Source of the DNA: Hymenopellis radicata
Taxonomy: Eukaryota; Basidiomycota; Agaricomycetes; Agaricales; Physalacriaceae
Reading direction: 5' to 3'
Assembly (NCBI GenBank): GCA_015501595.1
Contig: JADNRX010000278.1
Location: 1 to 64,000 of the forward strand
Length of the DNA: 64,000 nucleotides
Below the pieces are notes generated by a model. The model saw only the letters and a list, made by a program, of their open reading frames with translations. It was not told the origin of the DNA and did no database searches. Shown here piece after piece: positions 40,534 to 55,743 of this stretch; within the stretch, counting starts at the first letter, position 1; each line of letters starts with the position of its first letter. Position numbers and translations under genes: made by a program.

Positions 40534-42949
40534 CTATATATACATAACCTTGACATAACCTACCGCTCTACTCATCAATGCATCATCCCCAATCTCAAAC
40601 ACAGTCTTCAAAACATGATCTGCCTTCCTCCCCGTATGCTTCAAAAAGCCCATATAATCCAGCTCATGAAGCGCCCTCATAAACTTTGCCTGACACTCCA
40701 ACTGCCACTTTTTTTCATCCTTCTTATCTTTCGCCTTAGCCTTGCCCTTCCCCTTGCCCTTCTTCCTTGGTGACGCTCTCCCCTCCTCCCTCTGCATCTC
40801 CAACACGCCCGGAATGACTCGTACCAGTCGTACACATTGATCATCCGGCCACTGTCCAGGTACCGCTGGAAAATAATGCTCGTGTCAGGCAGATCAGCGA
40901 TAGATCCCGCCCAAGCCGACTCAGACGATGGAGGAGAGGCAAACTCGTATGGCCGGAGAAGCCCGCCGACTACGGTGGATCGCATAGAGGGGTTAATGAG
41001 CTGTAAGACATCAAGTTGAGATTGCAAGACGAAAGGGCGGGACGTACCTCCATTGGATATGGAGTCAGACCAGTATACCAGACTTCGGCTAGCGTGAGGT
41101 CGTCGAGAGGCGCAGCAGTGTCTCTGAATGAAGCAATCAGGAAATCAGTCACAATGAGAATAACAGGACGTACTCGATGTATTCATGGAACCAATGAGCT
41201 AACCCGGCCTTTGCGCGTTTGCTATCTTTTATGTTTTGAAGATTAACGATAGCATTCCTTTCGTCCGACGCTTCCTCGAAATAGTCGTGTATCTCAGAGA
41301 GTAGAAGTTCCACCTCGGAAAGCTTGAGGTTTCTACAACAAAGTTAGTATAAAGACAATTTTGAGCGACACTCCATACTTGATCTTCGCCACCAACACAT
41401 CGACATCGTTGAGAATCTTCCTATTCGCCATCTTACACGCGAGCTTTAACGGTGACATGTTCGGAGCTTTGAAGCCGTGCTCACACAAGAACTCATACAC
41501 GAGTCGGAGCAAACCGAATCCTACGCGCTTCACTTGCGCCGACTCGTAGAACTCGTCTCGGGCGTTGAGAACCTTGTTACCGAGCGTCACCCGCGTCCAT
41601 GCGTCCACGTCCATGTCCTTCTCGGTGACAAGGCGTGTGAACAGAATGCTTTCGAATGAAGAGCTTTCGGATTCACTGGGCATCGTGTAGCAAAGCAGAC
41701 TGAGCGGCTCGTGAGTAAAATGCTTCAGGTAAGCGAGCTGGCGAGGGGTGTCAACAAGAATTATAAACACTGACAGAGAATAGATGTACTTGAAGTGTAT
41801 GGATGAGACTTTCGACGGAAGAGTCGTACCGCTCGAATTGGTCGACGATGAAGCTAAGCGCCGCAGGGCCAAGTATGATATCGGGTCTGAAGTCATTGCT
41901 GAAGAAGGTCTATAAAGTTCATAAGTCGATGAAAAGAATCGAAATATCGAGCTTATTACCCCGAGAATGATTTCGTCTAGTAAATGTGCGCCAGATGGGA
42001 CGGAGAATTGTCGTATGCGCAATACCGCCAATGTCGATCGTGGGTACGTGACGTGCAGATAGGTGGGGGATTGTGGCGATAACAGAGATACGACGAAGAC
42101 GATGGGGATTTTTGGAATGTGGAGACTACAGATGTAGAGTATGTCCTGCATTATAGAAGGATCAAATCGCTCAAAGTCGTGTAACATGACGACGAGGTTG
42201 GGGAGCGGTTGATCGCGTTTCTCTGCTGCAAATGTCAGGTCCTGTTACGCGCCTAAAGGTAAGACATACCTCTATGCTTTCTGACGGCGGTATACCACGC
42301 GTCCAACACGGCTATATCGTAACTAGCAAGCGAGGATGAAGCCGTAGTCCTGGAAGCTGTTATATCGATGAATATCGCGGTATAAATATGGGAGGATGAA
42401 CGGACTTTTCCTCTTGTCAGGCGGCCGTTTCGTAAAGCCTGTTATCAACGCCCTCATTCCGTTGGTAAGGTTCGGACACTGCGCCGGGGATATATGGTTG
42501 GTGTATATAGAGGGTTCTTCATCGTCTTCGTCGGGATCCAAATGTCGGGTAAGCTCGTCGAGAAAAGTGCTCCCTCCTCCAAGATCTGTACACGTCTCAG
42601 TCGGGGGAATAGTATGAAGACGTGAGAGCGTACTAGATACAGCGATTACAGGCAATTCCGGGTGTGGTAGGCCTGGCAGTGTCTGTGAATATGCATCTTC
42701 GATTTGCTGAGAAATAGAGTTTACGACAGGTTCGTGCAGCTTGTGAACGATGTGCTGTTTGCTTGCCGTTAACAAGGGTAAGTGCAGCGTTGATATGGAA
42801 CGTACTTGGATCCTGTCCAGACAATTCTTCCAGGCGGTTTTGTACGCCTCCCAGCGCAGCTCTGGCCCCTCGTCGTAGTCCTCGTCAAATTCCTCGTCCC
42901 AGTCGTCGTCGCCGGTGTCTTGTACCCAGTCAGCAGATGCCACTGCCAT
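40534..42949 (-). CDS. ORC3: Origin recognition complex subunit 3
   Basis: ORC3 is part of the six-subunit complex that marks replication origins. Conserved ORC3 segments are visible. They include NHISPAQCPNLTNGMRALI, the AAA-like block LPNLVVMLHDFERFDPSIMQ with HIPKIPIVFVVSLLS, the HFTHEPLSLLCYT segment, and the C-terminal winged-helix part (FMRALHELDYMGFLKHTGRK). Some eight introns of 45-60 nt separate the exons. A one-base loss near 40806-40811 shifts the frame just before a Lys-rich linker (KGKGKGKAKAKDKKDEKK). The start at 42949 opens directly into an acidic N terminus. An extra 5' exon (43094-43047, donor GTGCGC) is possible but joins out of phase. The gene is divergent from MCM4. Confidence 0.9.
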
Positions 42950-43164
42950 GAAGAAGGCCCTGACCGTTAAATGGTATCACAAAGGTCGACTATGGGCACG
43001 CGTCAGCCAGTATAATAAAATTTCTATAAAGTCGCGCACCTCGCTGGGGTCATCGAGGTTGACAGGCGTTGCTGCCGTCGCCTTCATGGTGGTGAGTGGT
43101 TAAAAGTGAAAGAGTGACAACCGTCACGCGTCGCGTCAATTTACGCTTGTCTCCTACCATCACC
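42950..43164. promoter_or_regulatory. Bidirectional ORC3/MCM4 promoter with MluI cell-cycle boxes
   Basis: The start codons of ORC3 and MCM4 are 215 bp apart. A perfect ACGCGT (MCB core, the site of the MBF factor at G1/S in yeasts) lies at 43126-43131, followed at once by a second partial site CGCGTC. Another perfect ACGCGT lies at 42998-43003. A nearby TTTACGC is a half site. Because both genes act in replication licensing, shared G1/S control is a reasonable inference. Confidence 0.65.
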
Positions 43165-46420
<3,256 letters not shown>

Positions 46421-46942
46421 ATGTGCACGGTGTTTGTTGTCTGTATTGATCTTTGGTTTGTGATATCCCTTGTAACATATTTATTCTGCCGCAGTGTTCA
46501 GTACACATGTATGTTGTATTCTTGTTTTCGTGTGCCAATCAATTGCAAGACCTGTAAGATTCAGGGTTTCCAAAACATTTCTAGTAACTATCTATCGCTG
46601 ATTGAGTCGCGAGGACGTCTACACCCAGCTCAAAGCGAAACGTACAATCTTCCTTCATACGGCCTCAAGTCATATACTGTGCCGTCCTCAACTGCGGAGT
46701 TTCCCAGCACGAGCTGCCATCTCAACTTTCGCGGCTCGATCACTAAAATTCAACAAAACCAATGCCTGCGACTCTCCATTTGTCCTCATATACGCCAACA
46801 CATGTTCATGGTCCGGGAGAATAAGTTCAAATTCGCCAAAAATCTACAGACCACGCATGTCCGTGGAAGGTCGCTTAGAGAGCTCGACATTCGCAAGTTC
46901 TACGAATTTGGTCCACCACGATGCAACCCGATACTACGTACA
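46421..46942. other. Intergenic region between converging MCM4 and RPAP1
   Basis: About 520 bp must hold both 3' ends. An open plus-strand frame of 177 codons covers it but begins one base before the MCM4 stop is complete and lacks any family feature, so I take it as chance. Confidence 0.45.
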
Positions 46943-49900
46943 CTACGTATATAAAGCCACCATCTTCTCCGCAACATCACTAGCACACCATCTCCTGATA
47001 AGCGCCATCCTTTCAGCCTTGGCACCCTCTCCCAACTCAAAACACTGCGGAGGAGGAACGACAACGCCGCCCTCCGACCTCTGCGTATAACGCATCACAT
47101 CCCCAACCACATCCGCCGTTCCCTGCCCCACAACGAGGTTAAACAGCTTCTTCGCCTCCTCATCCTCAGCGCCCTTCACCTTCTTCAAGTCAGGCCACAC
47201 ACCGCATGAGACATGATGCAGCGCAACAAGCCGCGTAAAGCCCTGCGCCGCCCCCGCATCGGTGAACAGAACGCGCAAATACGCCCGGATCGTCTCGTTG
47301 TTCGTCTCGACCGGGTAGAGATACTCCCGCAGACCGCCCACAATCACCGCATCCACAGGAACCCTTACGTTCTTCATCAGATGTCCAAAGTCCACCCAGA
47401 GATGCCTGCGGTAGTCCACCGCATACCGCATGCTCGTCGGCGGCAGGAGCAGCCGCGTGAACAGCGGATGCGCAAAGGACACCGCATCGTACAGCGCGAC
47501 AAAGTCGGTGTAATACTGATAGAACGGCGTAGCCCCAGGAACTGTCTCGCCACCACCTCCAGATCGTCGTCCTCATCCTCGTCCGCGCGCGCATGCTGCA
47601 AAGTGAACGGCGCCACAAGGTCGTCCATCAGCTGCCCGACAACAGCATCGCGGAAAACCTCATCAGTCCCTTTATCATGCTCCTGCTCGTGCTCCAGCAT
47701 GAACACCTTCATGCACCCAAAGACGACCTCGCTCCGGGACATGCACGCGCTCTCCACCAACGCGGACGCAAAGCGCCGTACGAGCTCCCTTGCCAGCTTC
47801 GCCAGCAACAAGCTCGCACGCACAATCTCCGTCTCCGACGTATCCCACGTCTCAGGAAAGATCCCTTTGCGCTTGAACACTGACGCGGCGTGCCCCGAGC
47901 GCAGAATGTGGTCAAGCGGCGCCAATGCCCAGTCGCGCGTGAGCGGCAGCCCAGCCGGGTTCCAGTCCGTAGTGAGCAACACACAGGTCGGCACGCGCAG
48001 TGTTGTCGACTCCATAATGGATTTAGGAGAGGCGATAACCGGTGCAACGCGCACATCCCCGATGACTGAATGAGGTGTCTGAAGATGGGGAGCAGAACCT
48101 CCAGCCCGCCCCGGTCCCAGATGACCTGCGGAACGACGAGCCCCCGTGGCTTCGCCCACTCGCTGTTTACTGCAAGCAGAACATCGCCGAGGAGATCGAG
48201 AGCGAAGTCTTCATCGCCGACAAGGAGTCGGAGTATGATAGCAAAAGCTTGCGCCAGCCACATATCATCTGTGGTCCCAGGCAGCGTCCGCGCAAAGCGC
48301 AGATACTGCACTAATAAAGATGATAACTGTCGACAAAGCACCTCACCGTACAAGCCCGCCAAACCCGACTTGTCCGCCATCGACCACACAGGACTCGACA
48401 CCAGAGACGCGCAAAGCTGGGATATCTCAGGAATCGGAAGATCGAATGCCGGAGTCGTCGTAGAGCACGCTAGCGACAAGCGCAGTATCGATGCCAATGA
48501 CGAAGCATACACTGCCGCATTCGCCAACGTCGATATCTGTAATGTGTGCTTCAAGACCTCCAGTTCCGTCTTAAGCCCTGCGACCGTAGCACCCATGGCG
48601 CGCTGGCCCGAGCCACTAGGCGACTCAAAATCAGCCTTCAACATCGTCAACGCCGCCTCGCGCTCAGCTTCTCCACCGCGAACAGCGTTAACGCGCGCAC
48701 CCTCCAGCCACGCCGATATACACCCCCATATGGCACTCTGCGTCGACACCATCCTCAAGGTAATAACATCCTGAGCCTCCGTACTCAACGCATTAAGCGC
48801 CAGCACATCATCACCCCACCCCCACGCAACAACGCGGCTCCACAATATATCGTGACTTGGACTCGTCCGGTGCGGATCCCGCGCACATATCATCCACGCT
48901 TCCAACAACGCCGCCCACGCCTCCACAACTTTCACATCCCGAGGCTTGCGTGATGAGCGCAGCGAGGCCACATGCGTCCCCAGCCGCATCCACAGCTCCT
49001 GCGCATCGGTAGCGGAGTGCGAGTACAGTCCGTACTTGGCCAACGCAGCGTAGACGCGCAAGGTCCCAATCAGCAAGTCCGGATCAGGCGGCGAGCCAGT
49101 CACAAATTTGAGGAGCGCGTCGGCGGGATCACATATGACTTGTGCATTAGACCGGGAAGCGACGACGAGAGTCGTGAGGCATTTCAAGGCGGATGGGGAT
49201 GGAGTCACGGGGAGGAGGAGGAAGGTGTTGACAATGCCAGCTACCAGACGAGGCGTTTGCACAATAGCTTCTGCGGCGCTGGCCGAATGCTTGGCTATCC
49301 GTGTAACAATGGAGAGTAGCTGGTGCTGATTGGAGGTCAGGTTGCGTTGAGACTCCGTGGTGCCAAAATCGGGCGGAGAGATAACAAGGGGAGCTATCTG
49401 AGGAAGGAGTTTGTCAAGGGGAATTACATCAATGAGTGCAGAAACAGATGGAGCAGGTGAAGAAGTCGTCGAGCCCGGCAGATTTAGCTCGACTTCACCA
49501 AACTGGTATTGGAGGTCCTCTAGATCAACCTCGAGTGCGGCTATTTCCCGTGTTTCCCAACCAATGAGGCACTGCCAAACCACATCGATACCGCGAGCGC
49601 CAACACTGCCCTTTTCTGGTAACACTTCCAAGCCGGCAAATAAAATCCGTTTCAGTAGAGGAAGAGTTTTTGAGGGAATGTCGCGCGATACATCTTGTTC
49701 TACGCCAGGACATCCGTCTCTGAGCCATTTCGCAACACCGACAAGAAGACCGAGCATCGCGGCCCTCTGCGCGACCACCGTGGAACGTGCCAGCAAGAAA
49801 ATGTCATCTATGGTGTAGCCTGCATGGGAACCTTCGGCATGGTGATGGAGGCCGAGATGAGTAGGTAGGGCGAGAGACTTTGCGCGTGGTATTGGAGTGC

Positions 49901-50955
49901 CAGAGAGATCAAACCTCACTTGATCAAGCGGAGAAGCATCGCTCGACGGGATGTCCGATATAGCAGCCTTCATCCATTCAAGGTCTGGATTGGTGGCGGG
50001 AGCGGAAGGGAAGTAGCGACGTCTGATATATTCGGGAGTGCCTTCCTCGGGTTCGGGCTCGGTGTTGTTTTCGAGGAGGGGTCCTTTATAGGAACCCAAG
50101 GACACGGTCTCGTCATCAGCGGTAGGCGGGGGGAGGGCAAGAAGCGTCTTTCTATGCGGAGACGGAGGTGCAGACTCATAGACATACACGTCCTTGGGCG
50201 ACAGCTCTGCGAACCGTAACTTTCTTGGGGGACGATTTGGCGTGGACGGACGTGAGGTAGCTGCTGATATGGACCTATATGGTGGCGGGGACGCTATAAA
50301 ATAAACCGAGTCAGAGTGCACGGCCAGATGAGCCAGTGCTGACTAGCTTTACCTGTCCTATCAGGCTCTTCATCAGTTATAGGCACTTTTGAAGTGTTAA
50401 TCAAGGAATTTAACAGGAATTGGGCCCTTACCTTCGGGCAAGCTAACATGCAACGGATCCTTATTGGAAAGTGTATCTGCAGTCAATATTAGTCGTTGAA
50501 TACGCGGAGAGCAATGCCTGCACACCTAATTCGCGTTTTCTCTTCTTCTCTCGCGTCTCCTTCGCCTTGTTCAATATATCTCCAATGTCAAAACCAAACC
50601 GCTCCAAAATCTCTTGCTTCTCCTTTTCTCTCTCTTCATCAGTCATGTTCTCTACCCGAAGCTGGTTTTGCCGACTGATTTCATCGCGCCAGTCTTCAGA
50701 GACATCGGATTCAACAGACAGTGGTCCCGAATTGAAGGGTTTGTTCTGCGGAACGACAACTGGAACCTCGCGGATTCGTGTCGATGGGCCGGCTATTTTG
50801 CTCTCTTCCTCTCGTCGACGAACGAAAGCGCTTTTGCCCTTGGAACGGTGCTGAGCGACAGGAAATCCAGATATCCCAGACAATGACGGCAGACGGGGAG
50901 CAGCATGGCTGCCGGATGGCGCGCGCTCGAGAACGGCGCCAACAAGAGAGGTCAT
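46943..50955 (-). CDS. RPAP1: RNA polymerase II-associated protein 1 (RPAP1 / Rba50)
   Basis: RPAP1 helps assemble RNA polymerase II and bring it to the nucleus. The N-terminal RPAP1 block is ENMTDEEREKEKQEILERFG. After two very small exons (about 50462-50424 and 50379-50345) comes the C-terminal RPAP1 block LDQVRFDLSGTPIPRAKS, then LGLHHHAEGSHAGYTIDDIF. A long helical-repeat region of more than 900 residues follows to the end at 46943. The frame breaks by one base near 48061-48072 and again in the CCCC run at 47533-47536. The sequence on either side stays in character, so these look like sequence errors. Total about 1,250 residues, a normal length. Start at 50955 is the first Met of the open frame. 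Confidence 0.9.
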
Positions 50956-51559
50956 CGTGGTTGTTGTTCAAGATTGGGAGGCGCAGTCAAGGCCACGTGC
51001 CAGCAGGCAGGCAAATTTTGGCTTCATTTCGACAGATGATGAAGGACTGTTAGACTAAGGTTAGGCTTGAATTTTACATATACGTCACTAGTCTCCGGTC
51101 GTGCTCTTTCTGTCGCCGCCGCTCACCTGCGCTCAAGCCATCCCGCACTTATTTTCTTCTTTGAAATTTGGCCCTCAATCCCTGCAACGGTCAACTGGCA
51201 CTGGAAGAACAAGAACGTTACAAAATGGGGTCACGAATGGTTCAACGAACCTCAAAGTTCAAGCAGAGACCGAGGGGGCGGTTTGGATTGCCGACATTTT
51301 TGACGTTGACGACGATATCGAGCTCGGCCAGCGGAAGTCCAAGTACGTCGCCATCCGGGTTGGTGACCACGCCCTTACAATTCTGCCTAGATTGATCACA
51401 ATTTTCGACTGAGTGCGAATCCTGTCTGCCCGCCGCCCCAGCACCGCGCCTCTGTTGATAGCGGGCCGACCTTGAGCCTACTTCCAGAGACCGGTGCTGG
51501 GTTGGCAGAGTATCACAGTCGGTGCCCTTCACACCACCGACACGAACTCCCCGCACGAC
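50956..51559 (+). other. Upstream flank of RPAP1 with a weak coding stretch
   Basis: A plus-strand frame around 51220-51350 (QAETEGAVWIADIFDVDDDIE) looks protein-like, but I cannot assign it and it is followed by stops. It may be the first exon of the decayed sequences further right, or part of a small unknown gene. Confidence 0.3.
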
Positions 51560-51770
51560 TGGTGATGCTGGCTTCGTCGTTTCCATCTCGTCGACAACCC
51601 AGAAGTTTACCCTCAAACCGAAGACTTGTACGTCAACACCCCGTCTCGTTAACTCCTTTTCTTACATGTCACTCAGATGTGGACATTTTGACCCGATCGG
51701 CCCTCGCGCTTGTTACAACGAAGGCAAGCGTGTCGCTGAGACCCTCACTTACGGATGTGCTCGTCAGTCG
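51560..51770 (+). pseudogene. Relic of a UDP-glucuronate decarboxylase-like (extended SDR) gene
   Basis: Two pieces match the middle of UDP-xylose synthase. The first reads PEVYPQTED. After an intron-like gap (GTACGT..TCAG) the second reads GHFDPIGPRACYNEGKR followed by VAETLTYG. In the real enzyme the Tyr and Lys of ACYNEGK are the catalytic pair. The cofactor-binding N terminus and the whole C-terminal half are absent, and the first piece is shifted by one base. A short fragment, not a working gene. Confidence 0.7.
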
Positions 51771-51799
51771 TTTCTCTTCCTTTACTCATCAAGGACCTG

Positions 51800-52285
51800 G
51801 CTAACAATCTTTTCAGGCTTGTCTCTCCCCCTCGACCTCGACGTTGACGTGTCTAATGAGACACTGGGAACTCAACGCGCTCTATTTACTATGGCCTGGG
51901 ATACTCGAAGGGACCTAACTATCTGGTGCGTTGCTGGATGGGTTTTGTCACCGTTTTCTGACATGTCTTTAACCAGTTGTTCTCAAGTGTTCTCTTCGTC
52001 AACACTTACATTCGGGTCATCGTCGGTCGTCTTCAACGTCCTCAAGTTTGCTCACGACGCCCTCTCTCATCGCCGTTTGTATCCCGGTTTCGAAGAGCTC
52101 GGGTTTCAGAGCGTGGCTTTCTGGTGTGTTGCTTTCCTTAATCTCAGTATCGACTGTTCACCTTGTCTCAGACCGACTCGTTGTCAAGTTTTGGACTCTT
52201 GGTACGTCGTTATCCTGCTTTCTCTCAATTTTAAGCTTACTATCGTTGCAGACCTTTCTGCTGTCGACCTCGAGGGATCGCCATC
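51800..52285 (+). other. Open but unassigned sequence between two gene relics
   Basis: A plus-strand frame runs through this stretch with a few intron-like joints (for example around 51925-51975 and 52205-52250). I recognise no family in any frame. It could belong to the trehalase-like relic to its right. Confidence 0.3.
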
Positions 52286-52687
52286 TTGATGAAATCTCTC
52301 CCAGTCAAGCCTTCACGACCAAACGCGCCGACGCGGCTCCTCCAAGGTCGTCTTGTTGATACCCTCTACAACGTCGGGGATCCGTTCAGGATTGTCGCCT
52401 TTGCCAACTTGGATCGCTTACCGTGCAGGTACGCTTCGAGCCTGTTATCGCACTGCAGACATCGATTGACAGTTCTGCAGGCTGGCTTTGGGTGGACGAA
52501 CGGGGTTGTGCTTTGGGTGGCGAGTGTTTATGGGAACGTGCTGGTTACGCCAGAGTGCCCGGTACTCGAGGGAGAGACGGACGCTTCGGGCGATGGCTCT
52601 GATACAGACGCGGCTTATCCCAGCAAGGGACCGTTTTGGGTTGGACTGGCTTTCGTGGTCGCGAGTGTGTTAACAGTGAATGTATAA
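52286..52687 (+). pseudogene. C-terminal fragment resembling a GH37 trehalase
   Basis: The frame contains QAGFGWTNGVVLW, close to the GFGWTNGV signature near the end of family GH37 trehalases, in the expected place close to the C terminus (a stop follows after about 60 residues). The catalytic (alpha/alpha)6 barrel with its QWD-x-P and PGGRF signatures is not visible upstream. The last 20 residues are hydrophobic (FWVGLAFVVASVLTV) and could be a membrane anchor. Either a degraded gene or one whose exons I cannot join. Confidence 0.5.
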
Positions 52688-52703
52688 TTATACGATGGCA
52701 TGT

Positions 52704-52779
52704 GTATAAAAGGGAGGTCTGCGTATAAAAGGGAGGTCTGCAGATAAAAGGGAGGTCTGCGTATAAATGGGAGGTCTGC
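52704..52779 (+). repeat. Tandem repeat, four 19-bp units containing a TATA-like box
   Basis: Four head-to-tail units of GTATAAAAGGGAGGTCTGC start at 52704, 52723, 52742 and 52761, with one or two changes (unit 3 starts AG, unit 4 has TATAAATGGG). Each unit carries a TATAAA-type core. The block lies just after the trehalase-like relic. Confidence 0.95.
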
Positions 52780-53529
52780 CACTTCCGTTGTGCTACTCAT
52801 CAAGAGCATATCTCTTGAAGATTGGACTTATCGGCCCAAGGGTTGTCTGTCATGACTTTTGACTTTCACAATTTGGATGCAGCGCGTCGATGCTCTCGCA
52901 TCGTGGCATCGCGGTAGGCTAGCTCACAATCACTTTCACCAACGACTGACCGATGTTTCTGATAGAGAATCAAGAGCTTCTGGAAAGTCTCAAGGTTTAG
53001 ACTTTGCTCAGCGAATCCTGTCCGTCGTTCTTGTGATTACGTCCATCTGACTTAGAGTCATGTGGCGCAGTATATTGGTTTGGCCTCTCAAGGCCACAGG
53101 TTAGGCCTAATGTCTTCGGGACCGAGAGGTTCAAGAATCACATTCTTGTTTCTTAGATTCTGAAGCATGAGGTGTTCTTCAAGTGCATCCGCAGAATGAT
53201 CTCTCGGCTACCCCGGAGACCATGGCCGTGATTTCCAAAGTGATTTCAAGTTGTGTGTGGTCTCGACTCTGGACGCGCGTAGTGAAGCTTCTTTCCTAGA
53301 TGTCATCTGAAATGACTTGAATGTGGGGAAATGCGGGGTACGTAGTACTTACAGCGACAGTCCACAAACGAACTTGAATGCTTTTCGTGCAACTATGACG
53401 AGTGGGAAAGGACGGGTCTTCGGCGTTCCTGTAATTGGAGACCAACGTACGAATCGTGATGATCTCCCATGACATACTCGCTGGATTTTACCTCAGCTCT
53501 TGGGGGAGGTTTTATGAGAACACATTCAT
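52780..53529. other. No supported gene
   Basis: About 750 bp between the TATA-like tandem repeat and the carboxylesterase start. Open frames are short and featureless. The promoter of the esterase should lie in its right part. Confidence 0.4.
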
Positions 53530-55460
53530 ATGATGCTTGTTGACGGCTCGCCCTTCGGTCCTCAGGTTGACGATGTTGCTGCACTTGATCTTGCCGTCGC
53601 CCAGGCGGGAGTGACTTTGGCCGCCGTCGTCTCGAGTCGCGCGGCGCCTACGGTGACGCTGGATGCGCTAAGCGCGACTGTTATTGGCGCTGCATCCGGG
53701 AACGTGTCAAAGTTCCTGGGTATCCCTTTCGGACAACCACCGTGTGTTTCCTTGCTGCTACTACCAAATTATCACCTATTGATTGTTGCTGCGGTACTGG
53801 CAATCTTCGATTTCAGCTTCCAGAGGCAGTGGGCGCGTATACGGGGACCATTGACGCGACGGTGTTCGGGCCGTCGTGTCCCCAACAGGCTGTCAAGCTC
53901 CCAGTACTCACTGGGCTTCCTCAAGAGACGGTCGACTACGTGGTCAACTCTATTTTCAGTGATGTCTTGCCCTCAGATGAAGATTGTGAGCATGTGAAGG
54001 AGGGCAATCAATGAGTATAACTGATCGCGTTCATAGGTTTGACACTCAACGTCGTCAAACCTGCCAGTGCAACTGAGACCTCTAAACTGCCCGTAGCTGT
54101 CGTACGTTTCTATCTCTTCGATGACAAAACATGTTGATGGACTTTACGGTACTGGATCTTCGGAGGTGATTCTAAACCTTGGCATCTAACAGACCCAGTC
54201 GTTAAGCATGCAATTCCCAGGCGGCTTCGAACTCGGCGGGACATCTATGTACGATGGCAGCTCTATCGTTCAGCGCTCTATTGCACTCGGGGAACCCGTC
54301 GTTTATGTCTCCATGAACTATCGAGTCTCTGGTATGACACACCCACGTATTTCGCCTTCTCTCGTTCTTCACCGCATGTTGCAGCATTCGGCTTCCTAGC
54401 GGGAAAGGAAGTGAAAGAGGCTGGAGTGGGAAACCTTGGGTTACACGACCGTAAGCGCCGCAGCAAAGGGATCGTAATTGTTTGATTAAAAGTATGTGCA
54501 GAACGTCTCGCACTCAAGTGGATACAGAAGTATGTCACGGCTTTTGGGGGTGATCCGGACAAAGTCACCATGTCAGTTTTAATGTCCACTAAACCTTCAA
54601 CTTTTTCTGACGTTAAAGAACGGATAGCTGGGGAGAATCCGCTGGCGCCATTTCCGTCGCATCCCATATGATCATCAACGATGGCGACGCAGGAGGTTTG
54701 TTCAGAGGCGCATTCATGCAGTCGGGATCGCCTCTTCCCGTAGGCGATATTGAAAACGGGCAGAAAGGTTCGGGTTGTTTCTAATGTACATGGGAAGTAT
54801 GAGCGCGAGCATCAGATTATGATGACATCGTGGACAAGACGGGATGTTCTGGCTCTTCTGATACTCTGGCATGCCTCAGAACCGTATCATACGACGTCTT
54901 GAAGGCAGCTGTCGATGACTCACCGTTCATCTTCGCCTATCAGGTGTGTACGATGCGCTCTCTTTCATTGATGGGATCCCTGACGCGTCACGCAGTCCTT
55001 GAGACTAGCATGGCTACCCCGAACAGATGGCGTCTTGCTTTCGGATAACCCGCAGCGTCTCGTGCAGCAAGGCAAAGTTGCTAACATTCCTTTCGTTACT
55101 GGTATGGTCCTTCTCCGCCGCGGAACAATATAGCCCCAAGCTGATGTCGTTCAAAGGCGACCGCGACGATGAAGGCACACTCTTCTCGTTGGCTCAACTG
55201 AATGTTACGTGAGTAGAATAACCATGTTGATGCGGTATTTGCTCATCGACTCGACACAGAACGGATGCTCAAGTGAAGGAATACATTCAAACCGTCCTGC
55301 TCCCCGATGCGCCCGAAGCCGATATAGACAGGTTGATGGTCCTTTATCCGCAAAACCCTGCCGTAGGATCTCCATTCGATACTGGCCTTTTAAATATCCC
55401 GAGCCCGCAGTTCAAACGGTTCGCTGCTTTGCAAGGATTCGCCAGTCCCTGAGATCCTGA
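53530..55460 (+). CDS. Type-B carboxylesterase/lipase, C-terminally truncated
   Basis: This alpha/beta-hydrolase hydrolyses esters or lipids and is usually secreted in basidiomycetes. The family features appear in order: KFLGIPFGQPP near the N terminus, the disulphide-bearing SDEDC-LTLNVVKP block, the oxyanion segment WIFGGGFELGG, VVYVSMNYRVSAFGFLAGKE, the nucleophile elbow GESAGA with SVASHM, and FMQSGSPLPVGD. The acidic region FKGDRDDEGTLFS carries the catalytic acid position. After PSPQFKRFAALQGF (about 55435) the frame stops, and the last 100 or so residues with the catalytic His are not found before the next gene at 55744. Without that His the triad is incomplete, so the gene is probably non-functional. 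The N terminus lacks a strong signal peptide. Confidence 0.75.
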
Positions 55461-55743
55461 AAATCACTGCCCGTTTCTCTCACTCCAGCAGTACGTAGCT
55501 TCGTTTACTCCGATGACGAGACATAAATTGAACTAACATGATGTTATTGACTCGCAGCCTTGTAGTGGGAAAGCAACCTAATTAGGTGTCATGGCACCAC
55601 GATTAGGGTGATGCGAAGTTTGGTCGTAAATCCAACGGCCGCTTTCTTACATCATGCAGGATTCGCACCCCACATTTGTTCAGGTCTAAACGAGGGTTTT
55701 AACAATGGTAATCGTCGGGCGAGTTGCACTACAAACTCTCATC

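Noticed and set aside
47213..48073. 286-codon plus-strand frame opposite RPAP1
   Set aside because: Antisense to conserved RPAP1 coding sequence, with no features of its own.
52704..52779. CRISPR-like array
   Set aside because: The units abut with no unique spacers; it is a plain tandem repeat.
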